Shown piece by piece: positions 14,483 through 23,788 of a DNA stretch of 24,043 nt (its first letter is position 1; each line of letters starts with the position of its first letter). Source of the DNA: CAZDET01 sp964504335 (GTDB lineage Bacteria > Bacteroidota > Bacteroidia > Chitinophagales > Saprospiraceae); assembly GCA_964504335.1 (NCBI GenBank), contig CAZDET010000067.1, positions 1-24,043 on the forward strand, written 5' to 3'. The position numbers were made by a program, and so were the translations under genes. The notes beneath the pieces are model-generated. The model worked only from the letters and a program-made list of their open reading frames with translations. It was not told the DNA's origin and did not search any database.

Positions 14483-15871
14483 TCACAGCATCGAAACCCA
14501 TTCAGCAATCAACTGCATCGCCTTTTCATCGAAGGTTGTTTTGAGCATCCCGTATTCGTTGGGCATACCCGTAATGGCAGGCTGAAAGAGGTGGTTAAGG
14601 CCTTCGAGCACTTGCGTGCGGACGCGCTCGTTATTGCTCGTTGCGGCTTCAATCGCGGCGAGGTTTTCCTCCGCCAAGACCTGCACATCGAGGGTACCGT
14701 TTAGGGCGAAAACGGGGACGGATACCTTTGCCAGGTAAGTGCCGGGATCGATGGTCAGAAACGCCCGAAACCAAGGATCGCTGGCCTGTTCCGCCCGGCT
14801 TTGCGCAAAATCGTCGAGGTTGCCCAGATTGGTCCGCACGTCCGGCTTCAGCGCATTGGCCCAATCCAAAATTTTTTGCTTCAGCATCGCTTGCAATTCC
14901 ACCTGTGGCCGCTCCGGCCGACTGGTAACTTCCGTATAAATTTCCCGATTGAGATCGACAAAGGCTTGGCGGAGGCTGTCCGTTAGTCCACTTTTTTCGA
15001 GTATGCGATCGGTTTGAAGAAGTAATAAAGAATCCCCAGGCACCCCGGGGGCTGCCAATAAGACGAGAAAATCAACGATCCGCTGCTCATCTGCTCCGAC
15101 CATAGAAGCGGTTATGCCGCCTTCGCTATGTCCAATCAGGCCGATACTGGCCCCATCCAACTCCGGCTGGGCCCGCAGAAAGCGCACTGCCCCCCGGGCG
15201 TCTTCGGCAAAATCGAAGATCGTCGACCCCACGAAGCTCCCTCCGGATTCCCCTACGCCCCGGTCATCGTAGCGCAATACAGCAATTCCCCGCCGCGTCA
15301 GGTAGTCCGACAATACCAGGAAGGGCCGGTGGTCCATGATTTCCTGGTCGCGGTTTTGAGCACCCGACCCCGTCAACAGGATAACGGCACGCTCGATGGT
15401 ACCCTCCGGTGGAAGGGTGAGCGTACCTGCCAAGGTAATCCCCTCGGCTGCACTCGTAAAGGATACTTCCCGTCGGGTGTAAGGAAACTCGGTCGGCTCC
15501 TGATCGCGGGGAATGCGTTCGGCAGCCTCGCGACCAAAGATTAGGGGCACATTGACCGGCCCCTGCTGATAGGTTCCTTCCAACTCCTGCTCGTCTGCCC
15601 GGAAGGTGGCGGTATAGGTAATGCGCAATTGTTCGGACCGAACGGTGACCGTATCTCCCGATACACGGACTTCCAGCGGAATCCCCCGAGCCCCTTGGCT
15701 AGGGCTATCCATGTTGCCCTCCCAGCCATCAGTTCCTTTTTGCAGATGCAATACCAACGGAATGGTCTGCCCGGCCACCTCCAGGTCGCCGTACCAATCA
15801 CCACTGGGATCTTGTCCGTTCAGCACGGCCGATTGCATGGTTATTATTAATATAAAAAGCCAATTTCGCAT
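14483..15871 (-). CDS. Exported alpha/beta-hydrolase with N-terminal lipocalin-like domain
   Basis: The 462-residue protein has a signal peptide (1-19). Residues 21-112 ('GDWYGDLEVAGQTIPLVLHL' and following) form a beta-rich, lipocalin-like domain often placed before this hydrolase type in Bacteroidota. The hydrolase domain (about 134-462) has GHSEGG with Ser249, Asp395 in 'LNGTLDVQV' and His427 in 'LEGLNHLFQ'. 'RYDDRGVGESGG' is the conserved strand-helix turn of serine aminopeptidase (S33)-like hydrolases. It is probably periplasmic and acts on an ester or peptide; the substrate is not evident. It is transcribed ahead of the M20 amidohydrolase with a 48-bp gap, and a terminator separates it from the GNAT gene upstream. 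Confidence 0.87.
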   Translation of the reverse strand: MRNWLFILIITMQSAVLNGQDPSGDWYGDLEVAGQTIPLVLHLQKGTDGWEGNMDSPSQGARGIPLEVRVSGDTVTVRSEQLRITYTATFRADEQELEGTYQQGPVNVPLIFGREAAERIPRDQEPTEFPYTRREVSFTSAAEGITLAGTLTLPPEGTIERAVILLTGSGAQNRDQEIMDHRPFLVLSDYLTRRGIAVLRYDDRGVGESGGSFVGSTIFDFAEDARGAVRFLRAQPELDGASIGLIGHSEGGITASMVGADEQRIVDFLVLLAAPGVPGDSLLLLQTDRILEKSGLTDSLRQAFVDLNREIYTEVTSRPERPQVELQAMLKQKILDWANALKPDVRTNLGNLDDFAQSRAEQASDPWFRAFLTIDPGTYLAKVSVPVFALNGTLDVQVLAEENLAAIEAATSNNERVRTQVLEGLNHLFQPAITGMPNEYGMLKTTFDEKAMQLIAEWVSML

Positions 15872-15941
15872 TATTCATCGATTTGCGTCAGGTATATATC
15901 GTATCGTGTAAAACAGAAGTTTATCCCAAGCCACGGCAAAT

Positions 15942-15976
15942 AAAAAAGAATCCAACGAGTATTACCCGTTGGATTC
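15942..15976 (-). terminator. Rho-independent terminator of the GNAT gene
   Basis: GAATCCAACG (15948-15957) and CGTTGGATTC (15967-15976) form a perfect 10-bp stem with a 9-base loop. Read on the minus strand the stem is followed by six T (15947-15942). It lies about 95 bases after the acetyltransferase stop and insulates the alpha/beta hydrolase gene from it. Confidence 0.88.
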
Positions 15977-16071
15977 CCTTTTCCCGTTTTATAGCGCTAA
16001 AATATAAAGCACTGTTAGACGAATCATGAAAGTTTAAACGACTTCATATACACTACTCAATAAAGCAAATA

Positions 16072-16611
16072 TCAGACGGGGCGTTCCCATAGCCAGGCGG
16101 CCTGTTTCTCTCCTACTTCCACGGTACGCATCCATTGAAATCCGTTTTTGCGCAACACCTGTGTAGAAGGATTTTCTTTGGGCAAGGTGTGTGCCTGCAC
16201 GATGCCCACCTGCGGATGCTGAAAGGCCCAGGTAACCAGCCCCCCGGCGAATTCAGTGGCCAACCCCCGACCGCGGTAATCGGGCGCGATTTCGTATCCG
16301 ATTTCCACCCGGCCGTCTGCATCGGGTGGGCCTTTGAAGCCGCCACTTCCAATGAGCATGCGCTCCTCCCGCAAAATGGGGAAGTAGGTCCACCAGCCCA
16401 ACTGCTCCGGAGTGGTGCGCAATTTCGACCGCACGTATTCAAACACCGAGCGCCCAAATTGTGTCCACTGAAGGCTTAATTTTACATTTAATTCCCGGGC
16501 AAAAGCTTCTTCGCTGCGCAGCAACGCCAGTAATAAAGGCTCGGAAGCGGCAACTAATTCCAGACGTTTAGTATTGAAGGTTACCAGGGGTTTAGTGGCC
16601 ATGTGTCGCAT
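16072..16611 (-). CDS. GNAT-family N-acetyltransferase (RimJ/RimL-like)
   Basis: The product has 179 residues from the ATG at 16611; a second ATG at 16602 would shorten it by three. The fold matches RimJ/RimL-type acyltransferases: N-terminal 'NTKRLELVAA', beta-strands 'MLIGSGGFKGPPDADGRVEIGYEI', the acetyl-CoA pyrophosphate loop 'RGRGLA' and the typical C-terminal 'HTLPKENPSTQVLRKNGF'. It transfers an acetyl group to an amino group of an unknown acceptor (ribosomal protein N-terminus, antibiotic or small molecule) in the cytosol. It is monocistronic, ending at a clear terminator, and divergent from the PKD/barrel gene. Confidence 0.9.
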   Translation of the reverse strand: MRHMATKPLVTFNTKRLELVAASEPLLLALLRSEEAFARELNVKLSLQWTQFGRSVFEYVRSKLRTTPEQLGWWTYFPILREERMLIGSGGFKGPPDADGRVEIGYEIAPDYRGRGLATEFAGGLVTWAFQHPQVGIVQAHTLPKENPSTQVLRKNGFQWMRTVEVGEKQAAWLWERPV

Positions 16612-16737
16612 TTTTGTCGGAATAGCTTGAATATTGATCGAATGATCGGATTAAATGCCCGAAAAATCAGTATATTACAGAAGGTTTTATAAGAAAAACA
16701 CCATTTAATCACCTAAAAGCCTAAAACCTACCCAGCC

Positions 16738-18884
16738 ATGCATTACCCATATTTGCGGGGCATTCTGATCGGAGTGCTGCTGTTTGCAGTGCATACTTCC
16801 CTTTCCGCACAACTGATAAGCCCCGTTCGCATTCACTACGATCCACAAACGGCGGAATTCAGCCTTTCCAATTTACCGGAATTAGTTGACTTCATTGGAG
16901 ATAAGGACCTCCCAACCTGGGGATCTCCGATGTGGGAATTTGGCGACGGCCACTACGCCTTCGGCGAAACCCCTACGCATCATTATTCCGAGCGTGGAAA
17001 CTACCGCGTTACGGTGCACCTCATTCCTCGTTATGCGGTCAATGATCCCTTCTCCTATTCCCAACAAATCGAGGCGCCCGGCAAACGCGCTCCGGAGCCC
17101 ATCTACGACCTGGGCAAGCGACGCGTCCTGTTGGAATCGAACAACAACGACGCCATTACCCCTGGCCAAACCGTCAACTACGCCCTGAACTACAGCAATA
17201 GGGAGTGGGCATCCAACATTCAAAACGGCTATCTTTTCTTTTTCTACAACAAGAAAAACGAACTGCCCAAATCCGCTTCCTTCCGAATATTCGACCAGCC
17301 CAAAGTTCGGCATACCGGCGAAGACCAATCGGTTACTCCGACGGAAGCCTACCACGTCATTCAGAATGAACTGACGGGGGCTATCCAGAACGCTGCTCAG
17401 AAATACCTCGGCCAATACGAAAGCGTGTATTGCTTCCGCGTCACCGATATGGGACCGGAAGAACAACGACGGGTCTTTATTAGTCTAGCCTCTAATCAAC
17501 TCCTGGAGAAATACCAGGACAAAAACCGGACGTTGCACCTCACGGCGCTTTTCGTTCCGAATAGTGGCGGGTTCAATCCATCCGAGCACACGTTTGATGT
17601 CGAATTACAACTACTGGCTATCCACGACCCCAACCGCATTCGGGTCGATCAGCCGGTAGCCTATTTCCATCGGCGCGCCACCCGCACATTGGATTACACC
17701 ATTGATTTCCAAAACAAGGCTAAAGGATTCGTGGAGGATGTCCGACTGGAAATCTTTCTGGATAAAGGCCTGGATAGCAACTCTGTCAAAATTACGAGTG
17801 TCGAGCCAGCTCTCGACAGCTGCCCGGCCAATTATCCGGGCGACGTCCTGCGCTGCTACGAAATGGATACCCGGCTGGGCAACTGGCGCGACCAGCTCAT
17901 CCTCAGCATGCACAACCTGGGGCTTGGTGGCAGACGCGGGATCGGTCTGTTTGCCAACCGAAAAGACACCAAGGGTAAAGTCAAATTTTCGATTGAAACA
18001 GAGGGCAAGCGCACGGCCGTGACCAGCGTGTTTACCGATATTGTATTCGGCGAGGTGGCCCCCGTACGAACCAATCGGGCTACCACCCGCTGGCGTCGGC
18101 GCAGCTTGTTTCTGCAGCCGAAATACGAAATTGANNNNNNNNNNNNNNNNNNNNNNNNNNNNNNNNNNNNNNNNNNNNNNNNNNNNNNNNNNNNNNNNNN
18201 NNNNNNNNNNNNNNNNNNNNNNNNNNNNNNNNNNCTACCACCCGCTGGCGTCGGCGCAGCTTGTTTCTGCAGCCGAAATACGAAATTGATCTAACCGGCG
18301 GCCCCTTCTATTTCGATGCACAGGAAACCATCGATCGGTTGGGGTTCTCCGTCGCTGTCTTGGATGCCCCCCTTCGCCGGGGATTGATGTATGGGGCCAG
18401 CGTGGGCTACACCTCGCTCACCTTCAGCCGGAGCGAGGTCCAGCTCATCGACGGCCCCAATTCAAATACGGTGCAAAACCTGGAACAAACCCGCCTGCGG
18501 CTGGCGGAAGCCCAGGCGCAGATCGGATATCAGTTTTTTGGCGCACTGCGCGCCACTACCGGAGTGGGCGTGTCTCTTCCCGTACACGGAGAGACAGACT
18601 TGCGGGCCCAAATCTGGTCATCGGATCTCGACGAGTTTGTAGACGTTAATTCCAACACGCTCGAATACGGCCTGCTTGGCAGAAATAACGACACGCCGGA
18701 TGACATCCGCAACTCCCTGGGCTTTTCCTGGCATCTGGCCCTGGAAGTCGGCCTGCTGGATCGCGTCAGCTTCGGCCTGGCGCAGGATGTGCGCTACTTT
18801 CCCAAATTATACCTGGACGAATGCGGACACTTTCGTACCTATTCGGTGTTTGCCCGCTTCCGCATTGATGACATGAAACGCTGA
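16738..18884 (+). CDS. Exported PKD-domain protein with C-terminal outer-membrane barrel; interrupted by an assembly gap
   Basis: The protein has a signal peptide (1-24), then a PKD-like domain ('WEFGDGHYAFGETPTHHY', residues 66-83), then about 350 residues of extracellular beta-sandwich type. The region after the N run ('YGASVGYTSLTFSRSEVQL' to 'FRTYSVFARFRI') looks like an outer-membrane beta-barrel of about 200 residues. A run of exactly 100 N (18135-18234) is flanked by a 55-bp direct repeat. Joining 18134 to 18290 keeps the frame and gives one 663-residue protein. Read literally, the sequence changes frame in the gap. The function is unknown; it resembles surface-exposed PKD/barrel proteins of gliding Bacteroidota. 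A lipoprotein gene follows after 30 bp. Confidence 0.75.
18080..18289. repeat. Exact 55-bp direct repeat flanking the N gap
   Basis: Bases 18080-18134 are identical to 18235-18289. They end and begin exactly at the N run. This is the signature of two overlapping contig ends that were scaffolded without being merged. Confidence 0.95.
18135..18234. other. Scaffold gap of 100 N
   Basis: Exactly 100 unknown bases, a conventional placeholder length. No real sequence is needed here to make the surrounding gene continuous. Confidence 0.98.
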
Positions 18885-18914
18885 TCCATTGATTCACCTC
18901 CAAACCCAATTATC

Positions 18915-19754
18915 GTGAAATATTTCCCTATTTATATGCTGTTGCTCCTGCTTGTATCTTGTGAATGTGAGGAGCCTCCCTTTCTTCCGGTAAACTCCGA
19001 CCTACCGGATGGCCGGTTTACCATTACCGAAACCAGCGCGTTCGTTGAATCCGATTTTTGCGATTATTCATACGATGTGGTGCGCATTCAGTTCAGCGCC
19101 AATCCGATCCTAACAAGCAAATCAATTGTGGTGGGTGGAACGGAAATCACTTGGTTTGGCTCCTATCGCCTGCAAGGGAATACACTCGATCTTCGCTGCG
19201 GCATCGACTTTGTATGCAGTTCTGACGAATGCAACCTGGAAATCGAATTCAATGAAGCAATCATCAAGGATGAATCCGGACTTTTAACGCTGGACGTCGA
19301 TAACGAGGGCGGTACCCCCACCCTGGAGATATTCAACGTATCGGTTGGGTTTTGCCGTTTAATTCCACCCACGGTGCTCTATCCTAGTCGCGGCGATGTA
19401 GTAGAGGTATTCGAAGAAGGCCCAAATCAGGAAGTGATCTTCGGAATGAAGTTTTCGCAGGGCATCGATACGACTACGCTCCGGTTTCCGAATGAATTGA
19501 GTATCCGGGTTGGCAGCACGTTCCTGTCGGATGGCTATTCGCGCTGGGAATCGCCCGATAGTCTGACTTATGTGTCGCGGCCGGGCATTCTGAATGGCCA
19601 GTTCTGCACCGCGGCCCCCTGCGATTTCACGATACTCATCTTCGAAGATCCCGACATTGGTATCGGTGCCAACGGACGTCCTCTGGACGGCGACTGTGAC
19701 CGGGAGATTGATAATGACAGTTTTTATACCGGAACTGTGCGCGTCACTCAATAA
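18915..19754 (+). CDS. Lipoprotein of unknown function
   Basis: A GTG start at 18915 gives 279 residues. The N-terminus 'YFPIYMLLLLLVSC' is a lipoprotein signal with lipobox LVSC and Cys16 as the lipidated residue, followed by an acidic 'ECEE'. Many cysteines lie in the mature part (for example in 'RCGIDFVCSSDEC' and 'CTAAPCDF'), suggesting disulfides. The body is beta-rich with two Ig-like halves ('RIQFSANPIL', 'VIFGMKFSQGID'). No homologue is recognised. It starts 30 bp after the PKD/barrel gene and is probably co-transcribed with it, so it may be its periplasmic or surface partner. Its 3' end overlaps the convergent CHAT gene by 11 bp. Confidence 0.75.
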   Translation: MKYFPIYMLLLLLVSCECEEPPFLPVNSDLPDGRFTITETSAFVESDFCDYSYDVVRIQFSANPILTSKSIVVGGTEITWFGSYRLQGNTLDLRCGIDFVCSSDECNLEIEFNEAIIKDESGLLTLDVDNEGGTPTLEIFNVSVGFCRLIPPTVLYPSRGDVVEVFEEGPNQEVIFGMKFSQGIDTTTLRFPNELSIRVGSTFLSDGYSRWESPDSLTYVSRPGILNGQFCTAAPCDFTILIFEDPDIGIGANGRPLDGDCDREIDNDSFYTGTVRVTQ

Positions 19755-22700
19755 CCGGTTTTTCCAGGCGCCACACCAGCAGTTTCCCCGAGCTGGTGCC
19801 GGCGGCTACCCACGTCCCGGAGGGGTCGATGGCAACATCCTCCAGTTCTTCATCCGCTGGGCTGGTGAGGGTTTCGAGCAGGTAGCCACCGTAGGTGTAC
19901 ACGCGAATAGTCCGGCGGTCGAAGTCCAGAGCGAGGTATTTTCCACCCCGCTCCGACCGCCGGACGGTTTGGCCGCCGGTCAGGGTATCTACCACTGCAT
20001 TCCCCCGAATGACGAGCAATTGGCCATTATCTTGCGGCGACCACCAGGTATCGTCTTTAGTGAAAAAGAGATCGTTGAGGTCTCCGTTCGTCTCTATTTC
20101 TTCTTGGAGGAGCCTTCCGGTTGAAGCATCCCAAAAATTGATTTGCCCATTCGGACTGATGGCCGCGATTGTCTGCTGATCTTCATCCAGGGCGATTTGA
20201 GTCAGTGTTTCGGGGTTAGTGTGATAGAATTTGACGGATGGATTTCCCAGAATGGAAATGCCTTCGCGGTTGAGGATGATTTCGTCGTCTTCCAATAATT
20301 CAATATCCTGTACGGAGGAAACGGGAAGTTTTCGGACATCGGCCGGTATACTCTTTAGGTCAATCAAATAGTTTCCCTTCCTGTCCTCCATCCACACGCG
20401 GTTGCCCGCAGCTCCGATGGCAGGCTTGCCCTCCAGCAGTGTGTTCCCTTGGCGCCGAACGGCTAGCTGTTTGCTGGTGACATTGAACCGCCAAATGGAT
20501 CCAGACTGATCGACCGCAGTAATTAACTGGCTATCCCGGAACACCAGCTTGCGGATGGAGTAATTGCTAATTGAATCGGCCCACACCGGATGCGGATACG
20601 AAATGGTCCAGGCCCGAATATGACCATCGCGGCCGGCGGTCATTAGTTTTCGATCGGCCTTTCGATACCCTAAGTTAGAAACCACCCCAAAGGAATCGAG
20701 TAAGGTGTGGAGGGGGCGGGCCGTATCCATATTCCAAAGGATCGGCTTGCCATTGCGGTAGGTGGCGGCCAGCCATCGGTTGCCGGGGCCAAATTGAAAG
20801 GAAGTAACTGCTCCATTGATGGAATTGAGTGACGGCAAAGGCTGCCAACCCGAATCGAGGCGTTCCCACCGCAGGATGTTCCCATTTTCCAATCCAACCA
20901 CGAGCACGGTCGCGCTATCGGTAAAGGTCATTGATCGGACCTCACCGGCCTCCGGAAGGGGTATCTGTTGTACTACGTTACCATCCTCATCGATTTCCAA
21001 TAGCGCTCCCCGGTCGATGGCGGCCCAAAAGGAAGTCCCTCCCGCGGCAATGGCCCTGACGCCGTAAGCTGCATCCACGGAGCGCAGATGGGCACCGGAG
21101 CTTCCATCCCAGAGCGCCAGGGTACCTCCCTGGTGGCGCGTTGCAAAACGGCCCGCTACGGGACCGACCAATTGGCGGGGGGCCGACGTATCGCGCCCGG
21201 CACCGGGTGCAAAATCGACTAGAAGCCCTTCCGACTGGCACCACCGATAGGCGTGCCGATTTTGATTGGCGATTAATAGGCAGCCCGCATCATCGAATTG
21301 TAACCAGGTAGTTATACTTCTGGGTGCGTCGAGCCAGTCTACGGGTTCTGAGTTGCCGTATTCGTACCATTGAATAGCGGTGGTATCCGAGCTGGCGATG
21401 GCAAAATGGCGGTTGTCGGGGCTAAAGGCGGCCAGGTTTAGGTCGGAGCCGGCCCACTGCACGTCGGGAGGCAAATCGTATACGGTGGATGCGGCATACA
21501 CTTCGTACCACCGCCCGCGCCGCTCCGGTGCAAGGGGCTGGTCGCCGTAGGCCGCCCGCATGTAGTACAGGGCGAGCGTGGGGTCGGTTTCGGCCAGGAG
21601 CTGGGCCTCAGCAAAGGCTTTATCCTGCGCAATTCGGGCACCCCGCCGGGTAGCCTGGATGCCGAACCAGGCCGCCACGGCTCCCGTGAGGGCAATCAGC
21701 ACCACCAGCGAGGTAAGCGCCAGGCGGATGCGCCGCGCCCGCCGCAATCGGCGATCCCGCAGCTCGATGCTCTGGGCAATCAGCTGTTCTTCTTCGGGTT
21801 CCCAGGCGCGCATACCGGGCTGGCCATTGAGGACAATCTCCAGATCGGCTCCTTCCACGAAGGTAGCTTGCTTGGCTTTTCGATATTCCGGCAGTTTAGT
21901 CCGAAGGATGCGGTAGGCCCGTTGCCCCGGCAGGGAAGAATTATTAACGGATTCCTGGATAATCGGCCCCAACGTATCATGGGTGAGGCTGGTCCCCGCA
22001 CCGATCTCCGTGAGCAGGTAAGTCGCTTTCAAATCAGCGAGCAGTTGATCCATCACTTCGATCTGGTGTCGGTATTGCTGCCGAATGGCTTCCAACTGGC
22101 GCGTACGCGCCGCTCCTCGTTCGGTGGTATGGAATTCGAGTACGTCTAATGCTAGTCCCGATTGGACGACATCCACCGGATAGTGGGCCTCCTTTTCCCG
22201 GAGGATCGCCATTTGCTGTTCGTAAAAATCGGATAGCAAGACCCCCGATTCGGTAACTGCGCGGAATCGGGCCCGGGTAAATTCCTTGCCGGTTGCTCCT
22301 CGCTGGTCTTCCCACATCTTGGTGAGAAGGATGTTCAAAATAGGGGCAACCGGCGAAGACGAATCCAGGAGCAGGAAGGCCGAAATATCAGAAGCTAATC
22401 CCTCTTCCACCGAGAGCTGATACTTAGAAGCGATGAGCCCTCCCTGGTCTTTATCCAGTCCCCGCACTACTTCGCGAATACTCTTTTCATCCAGTTTTTT
22501 CACGAGGCATTCCGCCCGGCTCAGGCCGTGGGTCGTGAGCGCATCGACGATGCGTTGGTCGTACTCCGTTCGGTAAGCGAGCAGGACTTTTCCGCGGGGT
22601 AAGTCGCGGCGGTCTTTGAATAAATGGGCTAGTATTTGGAGCGTTTGCTCCCATTCGGCCACGTGCTCCGGATCGTTGCTGTTCAGTAGGCCATCCACCT

Positions 22701-23784
22701 GGTCGAGCACCACTAGCAGGGGCCGTTGTTCTTGTTCCTCCAGCGCTATCCAGGCGGTTTTCCATTCCGCTTGCGCTACTGGCAGCAGAGCCTTCAGTTG
22801 TTCCGGAAAGCCGCGATCGGATTCCCAGCGGTAGTACTCCGTGCGGTAGCCGGATTCGAGCCGCGGAAGCAACCCTGCGGCCAGCAGGGAGGATTTCCCG
22901 ACGCCCGACTGTCCGGAAACAGTGATAACCGAGCCGAGCCGGTGGGTTTCGTCACTTACTAATTGGTACAACTCATTAATCAAATGGCCCCGGCCGAAGA
23001 AGATGCGCGCATCCTTTTTCGTGTAGTACTTCAAATATTCGTAAGGGTGATCGGGGTAATCGTAGCCTGCCTCGGGAATGGGCGGCAGCGCGTAGAGCGG
23101 ATCATCGGCCGCATCCGGCAGATTCCACCGCCCGGAGCGCCGGCTGCCGTCGCGGTATTCGATGACGAAGGAGGCCATCCCGAAATTGGGAGCCCGGCCA
23201 ATCCCGCGGGTCGTTTCAGGTGTGTACTCCTTAAATTCCACCTTAACCAGGCTGCGGGCCAATTGGAATGACTTCTCAACGGATTCGCCCTCGATCAATT
23301 GGTGGTAAAAAGCCTCTGCAAAGGACTGCGCCACCTTATCATCGATGGCTCCCGTCGTTCCAATCACGATGGGGATGCCTCCATCGAGCAATTCCCCAGC
23401 CTGATCCGCTGAGAAGCACCCGTTTAGAAATACCAGTTGCAGGCGCGGACAAGCCTGGAGCAGCGGCAGTAAATCACTGAACTGGATAGGATCAGCCTGG
23501 CCCTCGGGGCCTTCGAGATGGATGTGCAGGCTGTCGGCATGCCCTCCGAAATGGAAAACCGCCAGGCGGCTCCTCAACTCCGCCTGTTTGAGATCGTGTA
23601 ACAACCGCCGCTTGGAAATGCCGTAGGTCGACTGCAGGATGCACAGCCGGGTGGCCTTTTCTCCCTGAAAGAGTAGGGTTAGCCGCTCGTTTTCCTGCTG
23701 CAGCATCCGGAGGTGTTGGTCCTGGCTGAGCCGGTCGTTGGCGAAGTTGAGGAGGATAATGGGCTTTTCGGTTGATGCTTTAAT
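19744..23784 (-). CDS. CHAT protease - STAND NTPase - transmembrane - WD40 protein
   Basis: The first ATG (23706) gives 1320 residues. The frame stays open upstream to a stop at 23811 and encodes 'KPIILLNFANDRLSQDQHLR', the conserved first strand of CHAT domains. No ATG/GTG/TTG is there, but an ATT at 23784 follows AAGGA at 7-base spacing, giving 1346 residues. In ATG numbering: CHAT with His56 (FGGHAD) and Cys97 (LNGCFS); STAND module from 'FFGRGHLINEL' (236) with Walker A GQSGVGKS (265-272), Walker B 'LVVLDQVD' (331-338) and 'LTHDTLGPII' (574-583); one membrane helix (about 660-682); WD40 propeller from about 740 to the end, with repeats such as 'DGHIRAW' and 'GQINFWD'. CHAT is a caspase-like cysteine protease. 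STAND proteins use the propeller as a sensor and ATP-driven oligomerisation as a switch. The likely role is signal-triggered proteolysis in phage defence or programmed cell death. The gene is monocistronic. Confidence 0.88.
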   Translation of the reverse strand: MKASTEKPIILLNFANDRLSQDQHLRMLQQENERLTLLFQGEKATRLCILQSTYGISKRRLLHDLKQAELRSRLAVFHFGGHADSLHIHLEGPEGQADPIQFSDLLPLLQACPRLQLVFLNGCFSADQAGELLDGGIPIVIGTTGAIDDKVAQSFAEAFYHQLIEGESVEKSFQLARSLVKVEFKEYTPETTRGIGRAPNFGMASFVIEYRDGSRRSGRWNLPDAADDPLYALPPIPEAGYDYPDHPYEYLKYYTKKDARIFFGRGHLINELYQLVSDETHRLGSVITVSGQSGVGKSSLLAAGLLPRLESGYRTEYYRWESDRGFPEQLKALLPVAQAEWKTAWIALEEQEQRPLLVVLDQVDGLLNSNDPEHVAEWEQTLQILAHLFKDRRDLPRGKVLLAYRTEYDQRIVDALTTHGLSRAECLVKKLDEKSIREVVRGLDKDQGGLIASKYQLSVEEGLASDISAFLLLDSSSPVAPILNILLTKMWEDQRGATGKEFTRARFRAVTESGVLLSDFYEQQMAILREKEAHYPVDVVQSGLALDVLEFHTTERGAARTRQLEAIRQQYRHQIEVMDQLLADLKATYLLTEIGAGTSLTHDTLGPIIQESVNNSSLPGQRAYRILRTKLPEYRKAKQATFVEGADLEIVLNGQPGMRAWEPEEEQLIAQSIELRDRRLRRARRIRLALTSLVVLIALTGAVAAWFGIQATRRGARIAQDKAFAEAQLLAETDPTLALYYMRAAYGDQPLAPERRGRWYEVYAASTVYDLPPDVQWAGSDLNLAAFSPDNRHFAIASSDTTAIQWYEYGNSEPVDWLDAPRSITTWLQFDDAGCLLIANQNRHAYRWCQSEGLLVDFAPGAGRDTSAPRQLVGPVAGRFATRHQGGTLALWDGSSGAHLRSVDAAYGVRAIAAGGTSFWAAIDRGALLEIDEDGNVVQQIPLPEAGEVRSMTFTDSATVLVVGLENGNILRWERLDSGWQPLPSLNSINGAVTSFQFGPGNRWLAATYRNGKPILWNMDTARPLHTLLDSFGVVSNLGYRKADRKLMTAGRDGHIRAWTISYPHPVWADSISNYSIRKLVFRDSQLITAVDQSGSIWRFNVTSKQLAVRRQGNTLLEGKPAIGAAGNRVWMEDRKGNYLIDLKSIPADVRKLPVSSVQDIELLEDDEIILNREGISILGNPSVKFYHTNPETLTQIALDEDQQTIAAISPNGQINFWDASTGRLLQEEIETNGDLNDLFFTKDDTWWSPQDNGQLLVIRGNAVVDTLTGGQTVRRSERGGKYLALDFDRRTIRVYTYGGYLLETLTSPADEELEDVAIDPSGTWVAAGTSSGKLLVWRLEKPVIE

Positions 23785-23788
23785 GGGT

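Noticed and set aside
18080..18289. A genuine 55-bp tandem duplication in the PKD/barrel gene
   Set aside because: The copies end exactly at the N run and the frame is restored only if one copy is removed, so a contig-overlap artefact is the simpler reading.
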